Assembly (NCBI RefSeq): GCF_017813355.1
Contig: NZ_JAGIYZ010000012.1
Coordinates: forward strand, 62,001 to 126,000
Source of the DNA: Roseomonas nitratireducens
Lineage (GTDB): Bacteria; Pseudomonadota; Alphaproteobacteria; Acetobacterales; Acetobacteraceae
DNA: 64,000 nucleotides
Direction of reading: 5' to 3'
The position numbers and the translations under genes are program-made. The notes beneath the pieces were generated by a model. It searched no databases. It was not told the origin of the DNA and saw only the letters and a program-made list of their open reading frames with translations. This document shows positions 36,203 to 47,446 of the stretch, piece by piece (the first letter of the stretch is position 1; each line of letters opens with the position of its first letter).

Positions 36203-38347
36203 ATGGCCGGAACGAAGGGGCTCGCCGTCGCGCCCGTGCTCAAGGCCTTCATCGAGGCCGAGGCCCTGCCCGGCACCGGCGTGGAGCCGGCCCGCTTCTG
36301 GGACGCGATGGAGCGCATCCTGCGCGAACTCGCGCCCGCCAATGCGGCGCTGCTGGCCAAGCGCGACGACCTCCAGGCGAAGATCGACGCCTGGCACCGC
36401 GCCCACCCGGCCAAGCCCGTGGACCTCGCCGCCTATACCGCCTTCCTGGCGGAGATCGGCTACCTGCTGCCCGAGCCGGCCGAGGTGAAGGTCGGCACGA
36501 CGGATGTGGATGCCGAGATCGCGTCCATGGCCGGCCCGCAGCTGGTCGTGCCCGTCTCCAACGCCCGCTACGCGCTGAATGCCGCGAATGCGCGCTGGGG
36601 CAGCCTGTACGACGCGCTGTACGGCACCGACGCCATCCCGCAGGACGGCCCGAAGGCGCGGGGCTACGACCCGGCCCGCGGCGCGCAGGTGATCGCGCGC
36701 GCGCGCGCCGTGCTCGACCGCGCCATCCCGCTCGCCCGCGGCAGCCACGCGGATGCGGCCGGCTACCGGCTGGAGGCCGGCGCGCTGGAAGTGACGCTGA
36801 AGGACGGGTCCAAGGTCGGCCTCGCCCGGCCCGGCCAGTGCGTGGGCTTCCTCGGCGAGCCGCACGCGCCGACCTCCCTGCTGTTCGTGAACAACGGCCT
36901 GCATCTTGAGGTGAAGTTCGACCGCGCCCATCCGATCGGCAAGACGGACGCGGCGGGCATCTGCGACGTGGTGCTGGAAGCGGCCCTGACCACCATCCAG
37001 GATTGCGAGGATTCCGTCGCGGCCGTGGATGCCGAGGACAAGGTCGAGGTCTATCGCAACTGGCTCGGCCTGATGAAGGGCGACCTGACGGCCGAGTTCG
37101 AGAAGGACGGCAAGGTGCTGGTCCGCCGCCTGGCCGCGGACCGCATCTTCCAGAAGCCCTCGGGCGGCGCGGTGACGCTGCACGGGCGCTCGGTGATGCT
37201 GGTGCGCAACGTCGGCCACCACATGATGACCGATGCGGTGACGCTGGACGGCGCCGAGGTGCCGGAGACGATCCTGGATGCGCTCTGCACCTCGGCCATC
37301 GCGCTGCACGACATCCGCGGCAAGCGCATGAATTCGCGCGCCGGCAGCGTCTACATCGTCAAGCCGAAGATGCACGGGCCGGAGGAAGTGGCCTGGGCGG
37401 ACACGCTGTTCTCCCGCGTGGAGGACGCGCTCGGGCTCAAGCGCGCGACGCTCAAGATGGGCATCATGGACGAGGAGAAGCGGACCACCGTCAACCTCAA
37501 GGCCTGCATCGCGGCCGCGAAGGACCGGGTGGTCTTCATCAACACCGGCTTCCTCGACCGCACCGGCGACGAGATCCACACCTGCATGGAAGCCGGCGCC
37601 GTGGTGCGCAAGAACGCCATGCGCGCGGAAGCGTGGATCAAGGCCTATGAGGACTGGAACGTCGATGTCGGCCTGATGTGCGGCCTGCGCGGCCGCGCGC
37701 AGATCGGCAAGGGCATGTGGGCGATGCCGGACATGATGGCCGCGATGCTCGAGCAGAAGGTGGGGCACCCCAAGGCGGGTGCCAACACCGCCTGGGTGCC
37801 GTCCCCCACCGCGGCGACGCTGCACGCGCTGCACTACCACGAGGTCGATGTCGCGGCGCGGCAGGACGAGCTGCAGAAGGGCGGGCGCCGGGCGAGCCTC
37901 GGCGACATCCTGACCGTGCCGCTGGCGCGCGAGACCAACTGGTCGCCCGCCGACGTGCAGGCGGAACTCGACAACAACGCGCAGGGCATCCTCGGCTACG
38001 TGGTGCGCTGGGTGGACCAGGGCGTCGGCTGCTCCAAGGTGCCGGACATCAACGATGTCGGGCTGATGGAGGACCGCGCGACGCTGCGCATCTCCAGCCA
38101 GCACATCGCCAACTGGCTGCGCCACGGCATCGTGACGCGCGACCAGGTGATGGAGACGATGAAGCGCATGGCGGCGGTGGTGGACCGGCAGAACGCCGGC
38201 GACGGTGCCTATCGCGCCATGGCGCCGGGCTTCGACGGGCCGGCCTTCAAGGCGGCCTGCGACCTGGTGTTCGAAGGTGCTGCGCAGCCGAACGGGTATA
38301 CGGAATTCGTGCTGACGCGGCGGCGGCGGGAAGCCAAGGCGGCGTGA
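36203..38347 (+). CDS. glcB: Malate synthase G
   Basis: A 714-residue protein of the expected length for malate synthase G (about 720). It joins glyoxylate and acetyl-CoA to malate in the glyoxylate and glycolate pathways. Visible family blocks are [24 protein letters not shown], the Mg and glyoxylate region [15 protein letters not shown] with the catalytic Arg, [14 protein letters not shown] and [13 protein letters not shown]. The catalytic Asp lies in the late C-terminal domain ([17 protein letters not shown]). The ATG at 36203 has an upstream AGGAGA. No isocitrate lyase gene is in the window. Followed by paired hairpins and a DUF3297 gene. Confidence 0.93.
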   Translation: MAGTKGLAVAPVLKAFIEAEALPGTGVEPARFWDAMERILRELAPANAALLAKRDDLQAKIDAWHRAHPAKPVDLAAYTAFLAEIGYLLPEPAEVKVGTTDVDAEIASMAGPQLVVPVSNARYALNAANARWGSLYDALYGTDAIPQDGPKARGYDPARGAQVIARARAVLDRAIPLARGSHADAAGYRLEAGALEVTLKDGSKVGLARPGQCVGFLGEPHAPTSLLFVNNGLHLEVKFDRAHPIGKTDAAGICDVVLEAALTTIQDCEDSVAAVDAEDKVEVYRNWLGLMKGDLTAEFEKDGKVLVRRLAADRIFQKPSGGAVTLHGRSVMLVRNVGHHMMTDAVTLDGAEVPETILDALCTSAIALHDIRGKRMNSRAGSVYIVKPKMHGPEEVAWADTLFSRVEDALGLKRATLKMGIMDEEKRTTVNLKACIAAAKDRVVFINTGFLDRTGDEIHTCMEAGAVVRKNAMRAEAWIKAYEDWNVDVGLMCGLRGRAQIGKGMWAMPDMMAAMLEQKVGHPKAGANTAWVPSPTAATLHALHYHEVDVAARQDELQKGGRRASLGDILTVPLARETNWSPADVQAELDNNAQGILGYVVRWVDQGVGCSKVPDINDVGLMEDRATLRISSQHIANWLRHGIVTRDQVMETMKRMAAVVDRQNAGDGAYRAMAPGFDGPAFKAACDLVFEGAAQPNGYTEFVLTRRRREAKAA

Positions 38348-38354
38348 GCCGCGC

Positions 38355-38408
38355 CCGGAGGGGCGCCGCCCCTCCGGACCTCCCCGCCGAGGGCCGAAAG
38401 GCCCTCGG
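38355..38408. terminator. Two strong hairpins after malate synthase
   Basis: Right behind the glcB stop are a perfect 10-bp stem with 3-base loop (38355-38377) and a 9-bp stem with GAAA tetraloop (38387-38408). No T-run follows, so this may be a factor-assisted terminator or a message-protecting structure. The first belongs to the GGAGGGGC/GCCCCTCC palindrome type seen again at 38721. Confidence 0.55.
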
Positions 38409-38436
38409 AACCCATCACTTCAGGGAGCATTGAACG

Positions 38437-38682
38437 ATGACGGATGCGCTGCCCGACCGGCTCTCGATCGATCCCGCCAGCCCGTATTTCAACGAGGAAC
38501 TGCTCGCGCGCGGGATCGGCATCCGCTTCAAGGGGCAGGAGAAGACGAACGTCGAGGAATACTGCGTCTCGGAAGGCTGGATCCGCGTGACCGTCGGCAA
38601 GACGCTCGACCGCCGCGGCCGCCCCCTGACGATGAAGCTGACCGGCCCCGTCGAACCCTACCTCCGCGACGCGGCGGAGTAA
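38437..38682 (+). CDS. DUF3297 family protein
   Basis: An 81-residue protein that fits DUF3297 along its full length: LPDRLSIDPASPYFNEELL, GIGIRFKGQEK, VEEYCVSEGWIRV and the GPVEPYL ending. It is small, without cysteine clusters or membrane helices. The function of the family is unknown. A GGGAG site precedes the ATG. It lies between hairpin pairs and so may be expressed from read-through of glcB or its own promoter. Confidence 0.85.
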   Translation: MTDALPDRLSIDPASPYFNEELLARGIGIRFKGQEKTNVEEYCVSEGWIRVTVGKTLDRRGRPLTMKLTGPVEPYLRDAAE

Positions 38683-38688
38683 TGGTGT

Positions 38689-38741
38689 CCAGAGGCCCTT
38701 AGGCCTCTGGCGGGGTGGTTCGGAGGGGCAGCGCCCCTCCG
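38689..38741. terminator. Hairpin pair between convergent genes
   Basis: A 9-bp stem with CTTA loop (38689-38710) and a 9-bp stem with AGC loop (38721-38741) fill the 64-bp gap between the DUF3297 gene and the convergent aminotransferase gene. They can fold on either strand and probably stop transcription from both sides. Confidence 0.6.
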
Positions 38742-38746
38742 GTCCC

Positions 38747-40583
<1,837 letters not shown>

Positions 40584-40673
40584 CGCCGGACGATTTCGCC
40601 GCCCCATCCCCGGCGGGGGGCGGCACCAGGCCCGGACGCGGCGCAGCGCGCCTGCCGGGCCGGACCAACCGGG

Positions 40674-40697
40674 CTGACCGGCCGCAAGGCCGGCCAG
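40674..40697 (+). promoter_or_regulatory. Hairpin with GCAA tetraloop between glnB and glnA
   Basis: Nine paired positions and one A/C mismatch close on a GCAA tetraloop; the inner 6 bp are perfect. It has no T-run and lies about 90 bases before glnA. It may trim or weaken the glnBA transcript, or be the 5' part of the internal glnA leader. Confidence 0.4.
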
Positions 40698-40788
40698 CCG
40701 GGTAAGCCGGGCAGCGTCGCGGGGCACCGAAGCCGCGGCGCGTGAACAGGGTTCGGGATTTCGCAGTCAGGGAACAGGACCGCACATC

Positions 40789-42228
40789 ATGGCCAAGAAG
40801 CCCGCCGCCGCTGGTGGCAGCTCCGCCGTCTCCAAGGTCATGGAGATGATCAAGGAGCACAGCGTCGAATACGTGGACTTCCGCTTCACCGACCCGCGCG
40901 GCAAGTGGCAGCACACCGCCCAGCACGTCTCGACGATCGAGCCCGACATCTTCGAGGACGGCATCATGTTCGACGGCTCGTCGATCGCCGGCTGGAAGGC
41001 GATCAACGAGTCCGACATGATCCTGATGCCGGACCCGACGACCGCGGTGATGGATCCCTTCTCGGCCAAGCCGCAGATGATCCTGTTCTGCGACATCTTC
41101 GAGCCGTCGACCGGCCAGCGCTACAACCGCGACCCGCGCGGCACGGCGAAGAAGGCCGAGGAATACCTGAAGTCCACGGGCCTGGGCGACATCGCCTATT
41201 TCGGCCCGGAAGCCGAGTTCTTCATCTTCGACAGCGTGAAGTTCGGCACGGGCGGCACCTACGGCATCTACGAGCTCGACAGCATCGAGGGCCCGAAGGC
41301 CAGCCTGAAGGACTACCCCGAGGGCAACATGGGCCACCGCCCGGTGGTCAAGGGCGGCTACTTCCCCGTCCCGCCCGTGGACAGCGAGCAGGACCTGCGC
41401 GCCGAGATGCTCTCGACGATGGGCGAGATGGGCCTGCCGATCGAGAAGCACCACCATGAGGTGGCGCAGTCGCAGCACGAGCTCGGCACCAAGTTCGGCC
41501 CGCTCGTGCAGCAGGCCGACTTCATGCAGATCTACAAGTACTGCGTGCACAACGTCGCCCACAGCTACGGCAAGACCGCGACCTTCATGCCGAAGCCGGT
41601 CTACGGCGACAACGGCTCGGGCATGCATGTGCACCAGTCGATCTGGAAGGGCGGCAAGCCCATGTTCGCGGGCAACGGCTACGCGGACCTGAGCGAGATG
41701 GCGCTGTACTACATCGGCGGCATCATCAAGCACGCCAAGGCGCTGAACGCCTTCACCAACCCCTCGACCAACTCCTACAAGCGCCTGATCCCGGGCTTCG
41801 AGGCGCCGGTGCTGCTCGCCTACTCGGCGCGCAACCGCTCGGCGTCCTGCCGCATCCCCTACGCGACGAGCCCGAAGGCCAAGCGCGTCGAGGTGCGCTT
41901 CCCGGATCCGACCGCGAACCCCTACCTCGCCTTCGCGGCGATGCTCATGGCAGGCCTCGATGGCATCAAGAACAAGATCCATCCCGGCGACGCCATGGAC
42001 AAGGACCTGTACGACCTGCCGCCGGAGGAGCTGAAGGGCATCCCGACGGTGTGCGGTTCGCTGCGCGAGGCGCTCGAGGCGCTGGCCGCCGACCACGAGT
42101 TCCTGCTCGCGGGCGACGTGTTCAGCAAGGACCAGATCGAGAGCTACATCGAGCTGAAGTGGACGGAAGTGTTCAAGTTCGAGCACACCCCGCACCCGAT
42201 CGAGTTCGAGATGTACTACTCGGTCTGA
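40789..42228 (+). CDS. glnA: Glutamine synthetase type I (GSI-beta)
   Basis: A 479-residue GSI enzyme that joins ammonia to glutamate with ATP. Visible motifs: FDGSSIAGW in the N-terminal part, [10 protein letters not shown] (metal-binding Glu), the [12 protein letters not shown] loop, [10 protein letters not shown], and the adenylylation site [10 protein letters not shown] with Tyr near residue 407, which marks the GlnE-controlled beta class. The N-terminus has a short Lys/Ala/Gly extension. It follows glnB, its indirect regulator. A terminator lies directly behind it. Confidence 0.96.
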   Translation: MAKKPAAAGGSSAVSKVMEMIKEHSVEYVDFRFTDPRGKWQHTAQHVSTIEPDIFEDGIMFDGSSIAGWKAINESDMILMPDPTTAVMDPFSAKPQMILFCDIFEPSTGQRYNRDPRGTAKKAEEYLKSTGLGDIAYFGPEAEFFIFDSVKFGTGGTYGIYELDSIEGPKASLKDYPEGNMGHRPVVKGGYFPVPPVDSEQDLRAEMLSTMGEMGLPIEKHHHEVAQSQHELGTKFGPLVQQADFMQIYKYCVHNVAHSYGKTATFMPKPVYGDNGSGMHVHQSIWKGGKPMFAGNGYADLSEMALYYIGGIIKHAKALNAFTNPSTNSYKRLIPGFEAPVLLAYSARNRSASCRIPYATSPKAKRVEVRFPDPTANPYLAFAAMLMAGLDGIKNKIHPGDAMDKDLYDLPPEELKGIPTVCGSLREALEALAADHEFLLAGDVFSKDQIESYIELKWTEVFKFEHTPHPIEFEMYYSV

Positions 42229-42252
42229 TCCACGCCGGATCTGACGGAACGG

Positions 42253-42284
42253 GGGGCTCCGCGCGTCGCGCGGGGCCCCTTTCC
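42253..42284 (+). terminator. Terminator behind glnA
   Basis: An 11-bp stem with one G-T wobble (42253-42263 with 42269-42279) and a CGTCG loop is followed by a T-rich stretch (TTTCCGTTT). It lies 24 bases after the glnA stop and reaches the stop of the convergent class V aminotransferase gene. Confidence 0.72.
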
Positions 42285-42287
42285 GTT

Positions 42288-43445
42288 TCAGGCCGCCCGG
42301 CGCGCGACGCGGCGGAAGGCGTCGACGAAGCGGTCCACATCCTCCTCGTCGTTGTAGACATGCGGGCTGATGCGCAGCCGCCCCAGCCGCGGCGCCGCGA
42401 AGGCATTGAGCGCCGCGAGCCGTTCCGGCAGGTCCGCCGGCATCCCGCCCGGGAAGGCGGCGCAGAGGATGTGCGGCGCGCGCAGCGCCCGCCTGGGCAG
42501 GATGGCGCCGGCGGCGGCGAGCCCCGCCTCCAGCCGATCGTTCAGCATGGCGCAGCGCGCCGCGATCGCCGCCTGGCCCCAGCCGGCCATCATCTCCATC
42601 CCCACCGCCGCCATCTCGAGCCCCACGAAATGGTCGCGCTCGCCCATGTCGAAGCGCCTGGCCGTCGGCGCATAGGCGAGGTCGGCGAGATAGGGGGAGC
42701 GTTCGGAGGACACGGCGCGGCGGCCGAAGGGCGTCTGTTCCAGCGGCACGCCGTCCTGCCGCCGCTTCGCGATGTAGATGAAGGCGCGCCCATAGGGGCC
42801 GAGCACCCATTTGTAGGTCGGGAAGATCAGGAAGTCGGGGTCGATGACGGCCACGTCGATCGGCATGACGCCGGCCGCATGGGTGGCATCCACCAGCAGC
42901 GCCGCCCCCGCCGCGCGCAGCATGGGCGCGACGCGGCCGAGGTCGATGACCCCGCCATCGGACCAATGGACCGAGGAGATGGAGGCGAGCGAGACCGGCG
43001 GCGCGCCGGGCCGGGCGATGGCGGCCTCGACCGCCGCCGTCCAGTCACCGTCCGATGGCCGCGCGACGGTCTCGACGACGAAGCCCTGCGCCGGGGCGCG
43101 CGCCATCCATTCCAGCACCGGGGAGGCGTGGTCGTCCTCGAGGACGAGCACGCGGCTGCCGGGCGGGGGCACGAAGATTTTACCCGCGGTCGCGACGCCG
43201 TAGGACACGGATGGGATGAGGGCGACATCCTCGCCTGACGCCCCGATCAGCGCGGCGGCGGCCCGGCGGGCGCGTTCGTGCTGGGCGGCGGACAGGCCCG
43301 GATCGACCTCCCAGGGGCGGCCCTTGCGGGCGACGCCGGCATGGCCCGCGGCCTGCACGGCCAGCGGCAAAGGGCTCCAGGCCGCGGCATTCAGCCAGGC
43401 GACGTCGCGCGGAATGTCGAACAGGGCGCGTTGGCAGGGGAGCAT
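42288..43445 (-). CDS. Class V aminotransferase family PLP enzyme
   Basis: A 385-residue fold-type I PLP protein of the NifS/isopenicillin-epimerase-like branch. The N-terminal WLNAAAWSPLP, the VDATHAAG block with the PLP-binding Asp, and the Schiff-base lysine in FPTYKWVLGPYG are present. The group includes cysteine desulfurase-like proteins and epimerases; there is no catalytic cysteine loop of SufS type, so a sulfur role is unlikely. ATG at 43445 gives the normal N-terminus; longer frames run into the AT-rich upstream region. Function unknown. Confidence 0.8.
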   Translation of the reverse strand: MLPCQRALFDIPRDVAWLNAAAWSPLPLAVQAAGHAGVARKGRPWEVDPGLSAAQHERARRAAAALIGASGEDVALIPSVSYGVATAGKIFVPPPGSRVLVLEDDHASPVLEWMARAPAQGFVVETVARPSDGDWTAAVEAAIARPGAPPVSLASISSVHWSDGGVIDLGRVAPMLRAAGAALLVDATHAAGVMPIDVAVIDPDFLIFPTYKWVLGPYGRAFIYIAKRRQDGVPLEQTPFGRRAVSSERSPYLADLAYAPTARRFDMGERDHFVGLEMAAVGMEMMAGWGQAAIAARCAMLNDRLEAGLAAAGAILPRRALRAPHILCAAFPGGMPADLPERLAALNAFAAPRLGRLRISPHVYNDEEDVDRFVDAFRRVARRAA

Positions 43446-43553
43446 CGGACGGCGTCCTCCAGGGGTCGGGAGGGACAGGCTAAGCCGGTCAAGAGCCGCG
43501 TGGGAATCGCCCCTGAGGCGTAAGACAGGTCTGACAGCAAGCGACAAGAATGA

Positions 43554-43590
43554 TTGACACGAAGTTGTGAATTTTAACCTCTCGTTATCC
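43554..43590 (+). promoter_or_regulatory. Possible promoter of the XRE regulator gene
   Basis: A perfect TTGACA (43554-43559) is followed after 15 bases by TAACCT (43575-43580) and by TTATCC a little further on, within the most AT-rich 100 bases of this part of the window. The spacing is shorter than the ideal 17, so the match is weak. About 110 bases of leader would separate it from the ATG at 43691. Confidence 0.35.
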
Positions 43591-43690
43591 GACTCGGGCG
43601 CATCAATTCGGGGCCCGAATTTTCCGGACAAGAGCTGACTTGAGGAAGGCAAGGTCTTGAGATGTCGGGCTACGTGCACACAAGGAAGAC

Positions 43691-44071
43691 ATGATGTCCA
43701 ACACCACCACCACCCCCGCCACCGAGCGGGCCCAGGCCGCCGCGGCGGCACTGGAATTCGATGGCCAGGTCGGCGCCGCCCTGCACAGGCAGCGGCGCAG
43801 CCTGGGACTGACGGCCTCGGAAGTGGCCCGCCGCATCGGCATCACCCAGCGCCAGATGTCCCGCGTGGAACTGGGGCTCGAGCCGGTCAGCCTGCGCACC
43901 GCCATCGCGCTCGGCGCCGCCCTGGGGATGGCGCCGGCCTGGTTCCTCGGCGTCGAAGCGGCACAGGTCCCCGAAACCCTCGGGATCGCGCTGAATGAAG
44001 CGCATGAGGCCTGGGCCCAGAACCTGATGCTTCACATCGCGCGTGCCGCCGGCACGGCGATGGAGCACTGA
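43691..44071 (+). CDS. XRE-family helix-turn-helix regulator
   Basis: A 126-residue protein with one HTH_XRE domain at about residues 27-85: LHRQRRSLGLTASEVARRIG then ITQRQMSRVELG as recognition helix. The remaining C-terminal 40 residues are helical with no ligand-binding fold. It probably binds DNA as a dimer. AAGGAAGAC precedes the tandem ATGATG start. It stands alone between convergent-facing transcription units, with an AT-rich upstream region and a hairpin right after the stop; its targets are unknown. Size and layout also fit a lone antitoxin, but no toxin-like partner gene was seen next to it. Confidence 0.8.
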   Translation: MMSNTTTTPATERAQAAAAALEFDGQVGAALHRQRRSLGLTASEVARRIGITQRQMSRVELGLEPVSLRTAIALGAALGMAPAWFLGVEAAQVPETLGIALNEAHEAWAQNLMLHIARAAGTAMEH

Positions 44072-44460
44072 TACCCTCCGCACAAAGGTTCCACCTCTGT
44101 GCGGAAGGCATCGCGCGCGGGGCCTCCCGGGCACCCTCGCGCCAGACGGAAGACTGAAGCCCGGACGAGCGCACGACCGGACCTCGCGCGCATGGCGTGA
44201 CGCGCCACGCGACGCGAAGACCACGCCGCAACCAGGGGCGGGACAAAAAGGGCCTTCGCGACGGAGGCCCCCGCACCGCTCCAACCGGGCCGAATGTCGC
44301 CGTTCGGCCCGGCGCCTCCCCGGACCGCGATCCACCCCGGTGGATCAGGGGCCCGGCCCCGGCCACGCGAACGGTCCGCCGCTTCGGCCATCGCGCCCTT
44401 GCAGACCGGGCGCCCGCTTCGGCTCCGCGCGCGGGACCGGCCATCCGATGGCCGCCGCGC
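44072..44460. other. Palindrome-rich gap between the regulator and parE
   Basis: No credible gene in 389 bases. It holds several inverted repeats: an 11-bp stem with one mismatch right after the regulator stop (44078-44104), a perfect 10-bp stem with 8-base loop (44285-44312), an 8-bp GATCCACC/GGTGGATC pair (44329-44346) and an 8-bp palindrome just behind the parE stop (44438-44454). The first and last probably end the two convergent transcripts. Open frames across it are Arg/Gly-rich and look like composition artefacts. Confidence 0.5.
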
Positions 44461-46440
44461 TCAGGCGTCCAGCGCCTCCGCCTCCAGGCTCGCCGCATTG
44501 TCCTGGATGAAGCGGAAGCGCAGTTCCGGCTTGCGGCCCATCAGCGCCTCCACCAGGTCGGATGTCCGCGCCCGGTCCTCGGCCGGCAGCACGACGCGCA
44601 GCAGCGTCCGCCGGCGCGGATCCATGGTGGTCTCCTTGAGCGAGGAGGGCGGCATCTCGCCCAGGCCCTTGAAGCGGCTGACCTCGACCTTCTGGTTCGC
44701 CTTGAAGCGCGTCTTGAGCACCTTCTCCCGGTCCGCGTCGTCCATCGCATAGACCGACACGCCGCCCGCCTGCAGGCGATAGAGCGGCGGCTGGGCGAGG
44801 AAGACGCGTTCCTGCCGCACGAGTTCCGGCAGTTCCTTGTAGAAGAAGGTCATCAGCAGCGCGGCGATATGCGCCCCGTCCACATCGGCGTCGGTCATGA
44901 TGACGACGCGCCCGTAGCGCAGGCGCGCGAGGTCGAAGCGGTCGCCGACGCCGCAGCCCAGCGCCTCGATCAGGTCCTTCAGCTCCTGGTTCTGGCGCAG
45001 CTTCTCGGTGCTGGCGGACGCGACGTTCAGGATCTTGCCCCGCAGCGGCAGCACGGCCTGGGTTTCGCGGTCGCGCGCCTGCTTGGCGGACCCGCCGGCC
45101 GAATCGCCTTCCACCAGGAACAGCTCGGTGCCCTCGGCGCTCTCGCGCGCGCAATCGGCGAGCTTGCCGGGCAGGCGCAGCTTGCGCGTGGCCGATTTGC
45201 GCGGCGTGTCCTTCTCCGCCCGGCGGCGCAGCCTCTCCTCGGCCCGCTCGATCGCGAAGGCGAGCAGGTTGTCCGCCCGCGCCGGGTCGCCGGCGAGCCA
45301 ATGGTCGAAATGGTCGCGCAGCGCGCCCTCGACCAGGCGCGCCGCCTCGGGGCTGGTCAGCCGGTCCTTGGTCTGGCCCTGGAACTGCGGCTCCCGCACG
45401 AAGACCGAGAGCATGCCGGCGAGCCCGCCGAACAGGTCGTCGGCGGTGACGTTCGCCGCGCGCTTTTCCTTCTTCAGCTCGCCATAGGCGCGCAGGCCCT
45501 TGACCAGCGCGGCGCGGAAGCCCGCTTCATGCGTGCCGCCCTGCGGCGTGGGGATGGTGTTGGCATAGGTGTTGAGGAAGCCGTCCCCGCGCTCCACCCA
45601 GGTCGCCGCCCATTCGACGCGGCCCGCGCCCTCGGGGAAATCGGCCTCCCCCGCCCACGGGGCCGGCACCACCGTCGCCTGCCCCTCGATCGCCGCGGCC
45701 AGGAAGTCCTGCAGCCCGCCGGGGAAATGCAGCACCGCCTGGGCCGGCGTCTCGTCCTGGATCAGCGACGGGTCGCAGGACCAGCGGATCTCGACACCGC
45801 GGAAGAGGTACGCCTTGGAACGGCACAGGCGATACAGCCGTGCGGGCCTGAAGGCCTGCGCCCCAAAAATCTCCGGGTCGGGCTTGAAGCGGATCAGCGT
45901 GCCGCGGCGGTTCTGCACCGGGCCGGCGTTCTTCAGCTTCGTCACCGGCTTGCCGCGCTCATAGGCCTGGGTGTGCAGCACGCGGTCGCGCGCCACCTCC
46001 ACCTCCAGCCGCTCGGCCAGCGCGTTCACGACCGAGGATCCGACGCCGTGCAGGCCGCCCGAGGTCTCATAGGCCTTGCCGGAGAATTTTCCGCCCGAAT
46101 GCAGCGTGGTGAGGATGACCTCCAGCGCCGACAGCTTCGGGAACTTCGGGTGCGGGTCCACGGGGATGCCGCGGCCATTGTCGCGGACGGAAATCCAGTT
46201 CCCGGGCTCGAGGATCACCTCGATGTGGTCGGCATGGCCGGCCACCGCCTCGTCCATGGCGTTGTCCAGGACCTCGGCGGCGAGGTGATGCAGCGCGTTC
46301 TCATCGGTGCCGCCGATATACATCCCCGGGCGCCGGCGGACGGGCTCCAGCCCCTCCAGCACCTCGATGTCCTTGGCGGAATACTCGCCCTGCCCGGCGG
46401 CGCCCTTCCGCGCGCCGCCCCGGCCGAACAGATCGTTCAT
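44461..46440 (-). CDS. parE: DNA topoisomerase IV subunit B
   Basis: A 659-residue type IIA topoisomerase ATPase subunit; with ParC it separates linked daughter chromosomes. The GHKL ATP site is visible in EVLDNAMDEA, DNGRGIPVD and GGLHGVGSSVVNAL; the transducer region follows, and the TOPRIM domain shows LVEGDSAGGSAKQARDR and MTDADVDGAHI, with the metal-binding acidic residues. FKGLGEMPPSSLKETTMDP is the ParE-type C-terminal block; the absence of a GyrB insertion and the length favour ParE over GyrB. GGGGAA lies before the ATG. Confidence 0.94.
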   Translation of the reverse strand: MNDLFGRGGARKGAAGQGEYSAKDIEVLEGLEPVRRRPGMYIGGTDENALHHLAAEVLDNAMDEAVAGHADHIEVILEPGNWISVRDNGRGIPVDPHPKFPKLSALEVILTTLHSGGKFSGKAYETSGGLHGVGSSVVNALAERLEVEVARDRVLHTQAYERGKPVTKLKNAGPVQNRRGTLIRFKPDPEIFGAQAFRPARLYRLCRSKAYLFRGVEIRWSCDPSLIQDETPAQAVLHFPGGLQDFLAAAIEGQATVVPAPWAGEADFPEGAGRVEWAATWVERGDGFLNTYANTIPTPQGGTHEAGFRAALVKGLRAYGELKKEKRAANVTADDLFGGLAGMLSVFVREPQFQGQTKDRLTSPEAARLVEGALRDHFDHWLAGDPARADNLLAFAIERAEERLRRRAEKDTPRKSATRKLRLPGKLADCARESAEGTELFLVEGDSAGGSAKQARDRETQAVLPLRGKILNVASASTEKLRQNQELKDLIEALGCGVGDRFDLARLRYGRVVIMTDADVDGAHIAALLMTFFYKELPELVRQERVFLAQPPLYRLQAGGVSVYAMDDADREKVLKTRFKANQKVEVSRFKGLGEMPPSSLKETTMDPRRRTLLRVVLPAEDRARTSDLVEALMGRKPELRFRFIQDNAASLEAEALDA

Positions 46441-46518
46441 GTCTTGTTCCCCTATAGGCGGCGAGAATAGAGGCGCGCGCCCGGGGAAACAATTCGAGGG
46501 GCGAGTCGCCCCCCGATC

Positions 46519-47379
46519 TCAGCTCGCCAGCTCGAACCCGCTTTCGGCCGCCTGGGTGGCCAGGGTGATGCTCTCGGCGAAATTGTCGCGCCGGGCGATG
46601 TTGGTCGCGGCGAGGCGCCGCACCTCCCCATCCCCCGCCCCCGCGCCGCCGGCGCCGCCCGCCGCGGCGCGCTCGGCCGCCTGGAAGGCGCCGAGCGGCG
46701 CATAGCCGCGCGTGCCGTCCCGGCCTTCCACCAGGGCGAAGCCCGACTGCGCGGGGCGGACGGTCACAGGGTCGCCGGCCGCGACGCGGCCGATCTCGGG
46801 CGCGCCGGATTCGGGGCGCAGGCGCAGCGGCACGGTCGCGGCGGCGACGACGCGCGTCACGCGCCCGCGCTCGGCCTGGGCGCGCTGGGCGACCTGGCGC
46901 GTGCCGGGGGCCACGGCCTCGATCTCCCCTTCCCGTTCGTTGGCGCGCGCTTCCATCGCGGCCAGCACTTCCCGCGCGCGGGCCAGGTCGCGGTTCACCC
47001 GCGCCTTGAGCCGCTGGAGGCGCGCGCGGCCTTCCTCGCGCGTCACGCGGCGGGCGGCGATGTCGGCGCGGATGGTCCGCGCCTCGATCCAGCGGCAGTA
47101 CAGCAGGGAGTCGAAGGCGATCTGCAGCGCCTCGATCTGCGCGTTCTCCTCATCGAGGCTCGTCTGCAGCACCGGGCGCACCGGCTGGGCGGCGGGGCGC
47201 GGCTGCATCCAGCGCGGGCGGCGCTGCGCCGGGGCGACGAAGCCGTCGCCGGAACTCATGAAGGAGGAGAGCTGCGCGCGGCAGCCTTCCTGCGGGTCGA
47301 GCGCGCCGGGGCGCGGCGCGCAGGCGGCGGCAGCGGCCAGCAGCGCGAGCAAAGCGATCGTCCCGGTTCCTGGCCTCAC
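46519..47379 (-). CDS. Putative lipoprotein with SH3-like domain
   Basis: About 286 residues starting at a GTG (47379) that has GGGGGGA 8 bases upstream; an ATG further upstream is out of frame. The N-terminus IALLALLAAAAACAPRPG is a lipoprotein-type leader with a cysteine after the hydrophobic core, though the lipobox is only approximate. A helical, probably coiled-coil part (about 90-170: EENAQIEALQIAFDSLL, then many Arg/Ala/Glu) is followed by a bacterial SH3 domain at about 175-230 (VPLRLRPESGAPEIG, GDPVTVRP, RGYAPLGAF). Likely an envelope protein with cell-wall contact. Function not known; it follows parE in reverse order without an obvious link. Confidence 0.7.
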   Translation of the reverse strand: MRPGTGTIALLALLAAAAACAPRPGALDPQEGCRAQLSSFMSSGDGFVAPAQRRPRWMQPRPAAQPVRPVLQTSLDEENAQIEALQIAFDSLLYCRWIEARTIRADIAARRVTREEGRARLQRLKARVNRDLARAREVLAAMEARANEREGEIEAVAPGTRQVAQRAQAERGRVTRVVAAATVPLRLRPESGAPEIGRVAAGDPVTVRPAQSGFALVEGRDGTRGYAPLGAFQAAERAAAGGAGGAGAGDGEVRRLAATNIARRDNFAESITLATQAAESGFELAS

Positions 47380-47446
47380 CAGCGATGTCCCCCCATGGAT
47401 TCGCGCGCAGAGTGCCAGCGCCCGCGCCGCCGCGCCATGAAGCGCT

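Noticed and set aside
42288-43445. Second cysteine desulfurase
   Set aside because: It has the class V fold and PLP lysine but no catalytic Cys loop, and lies far from the suf genes.
43691-44071. Toxin-antitoxin pair
   Set aside because: The XRE protein could be an antitoxin, but there is no adjoining toxin-like gene of typical size on the same strand.
44032-44391. Possible small gene between the XRE regulator and parE
   Set aside because: Frames are Arg/Gly/Ala-rich, overlap inverted repeats and show no family or ribosome site.
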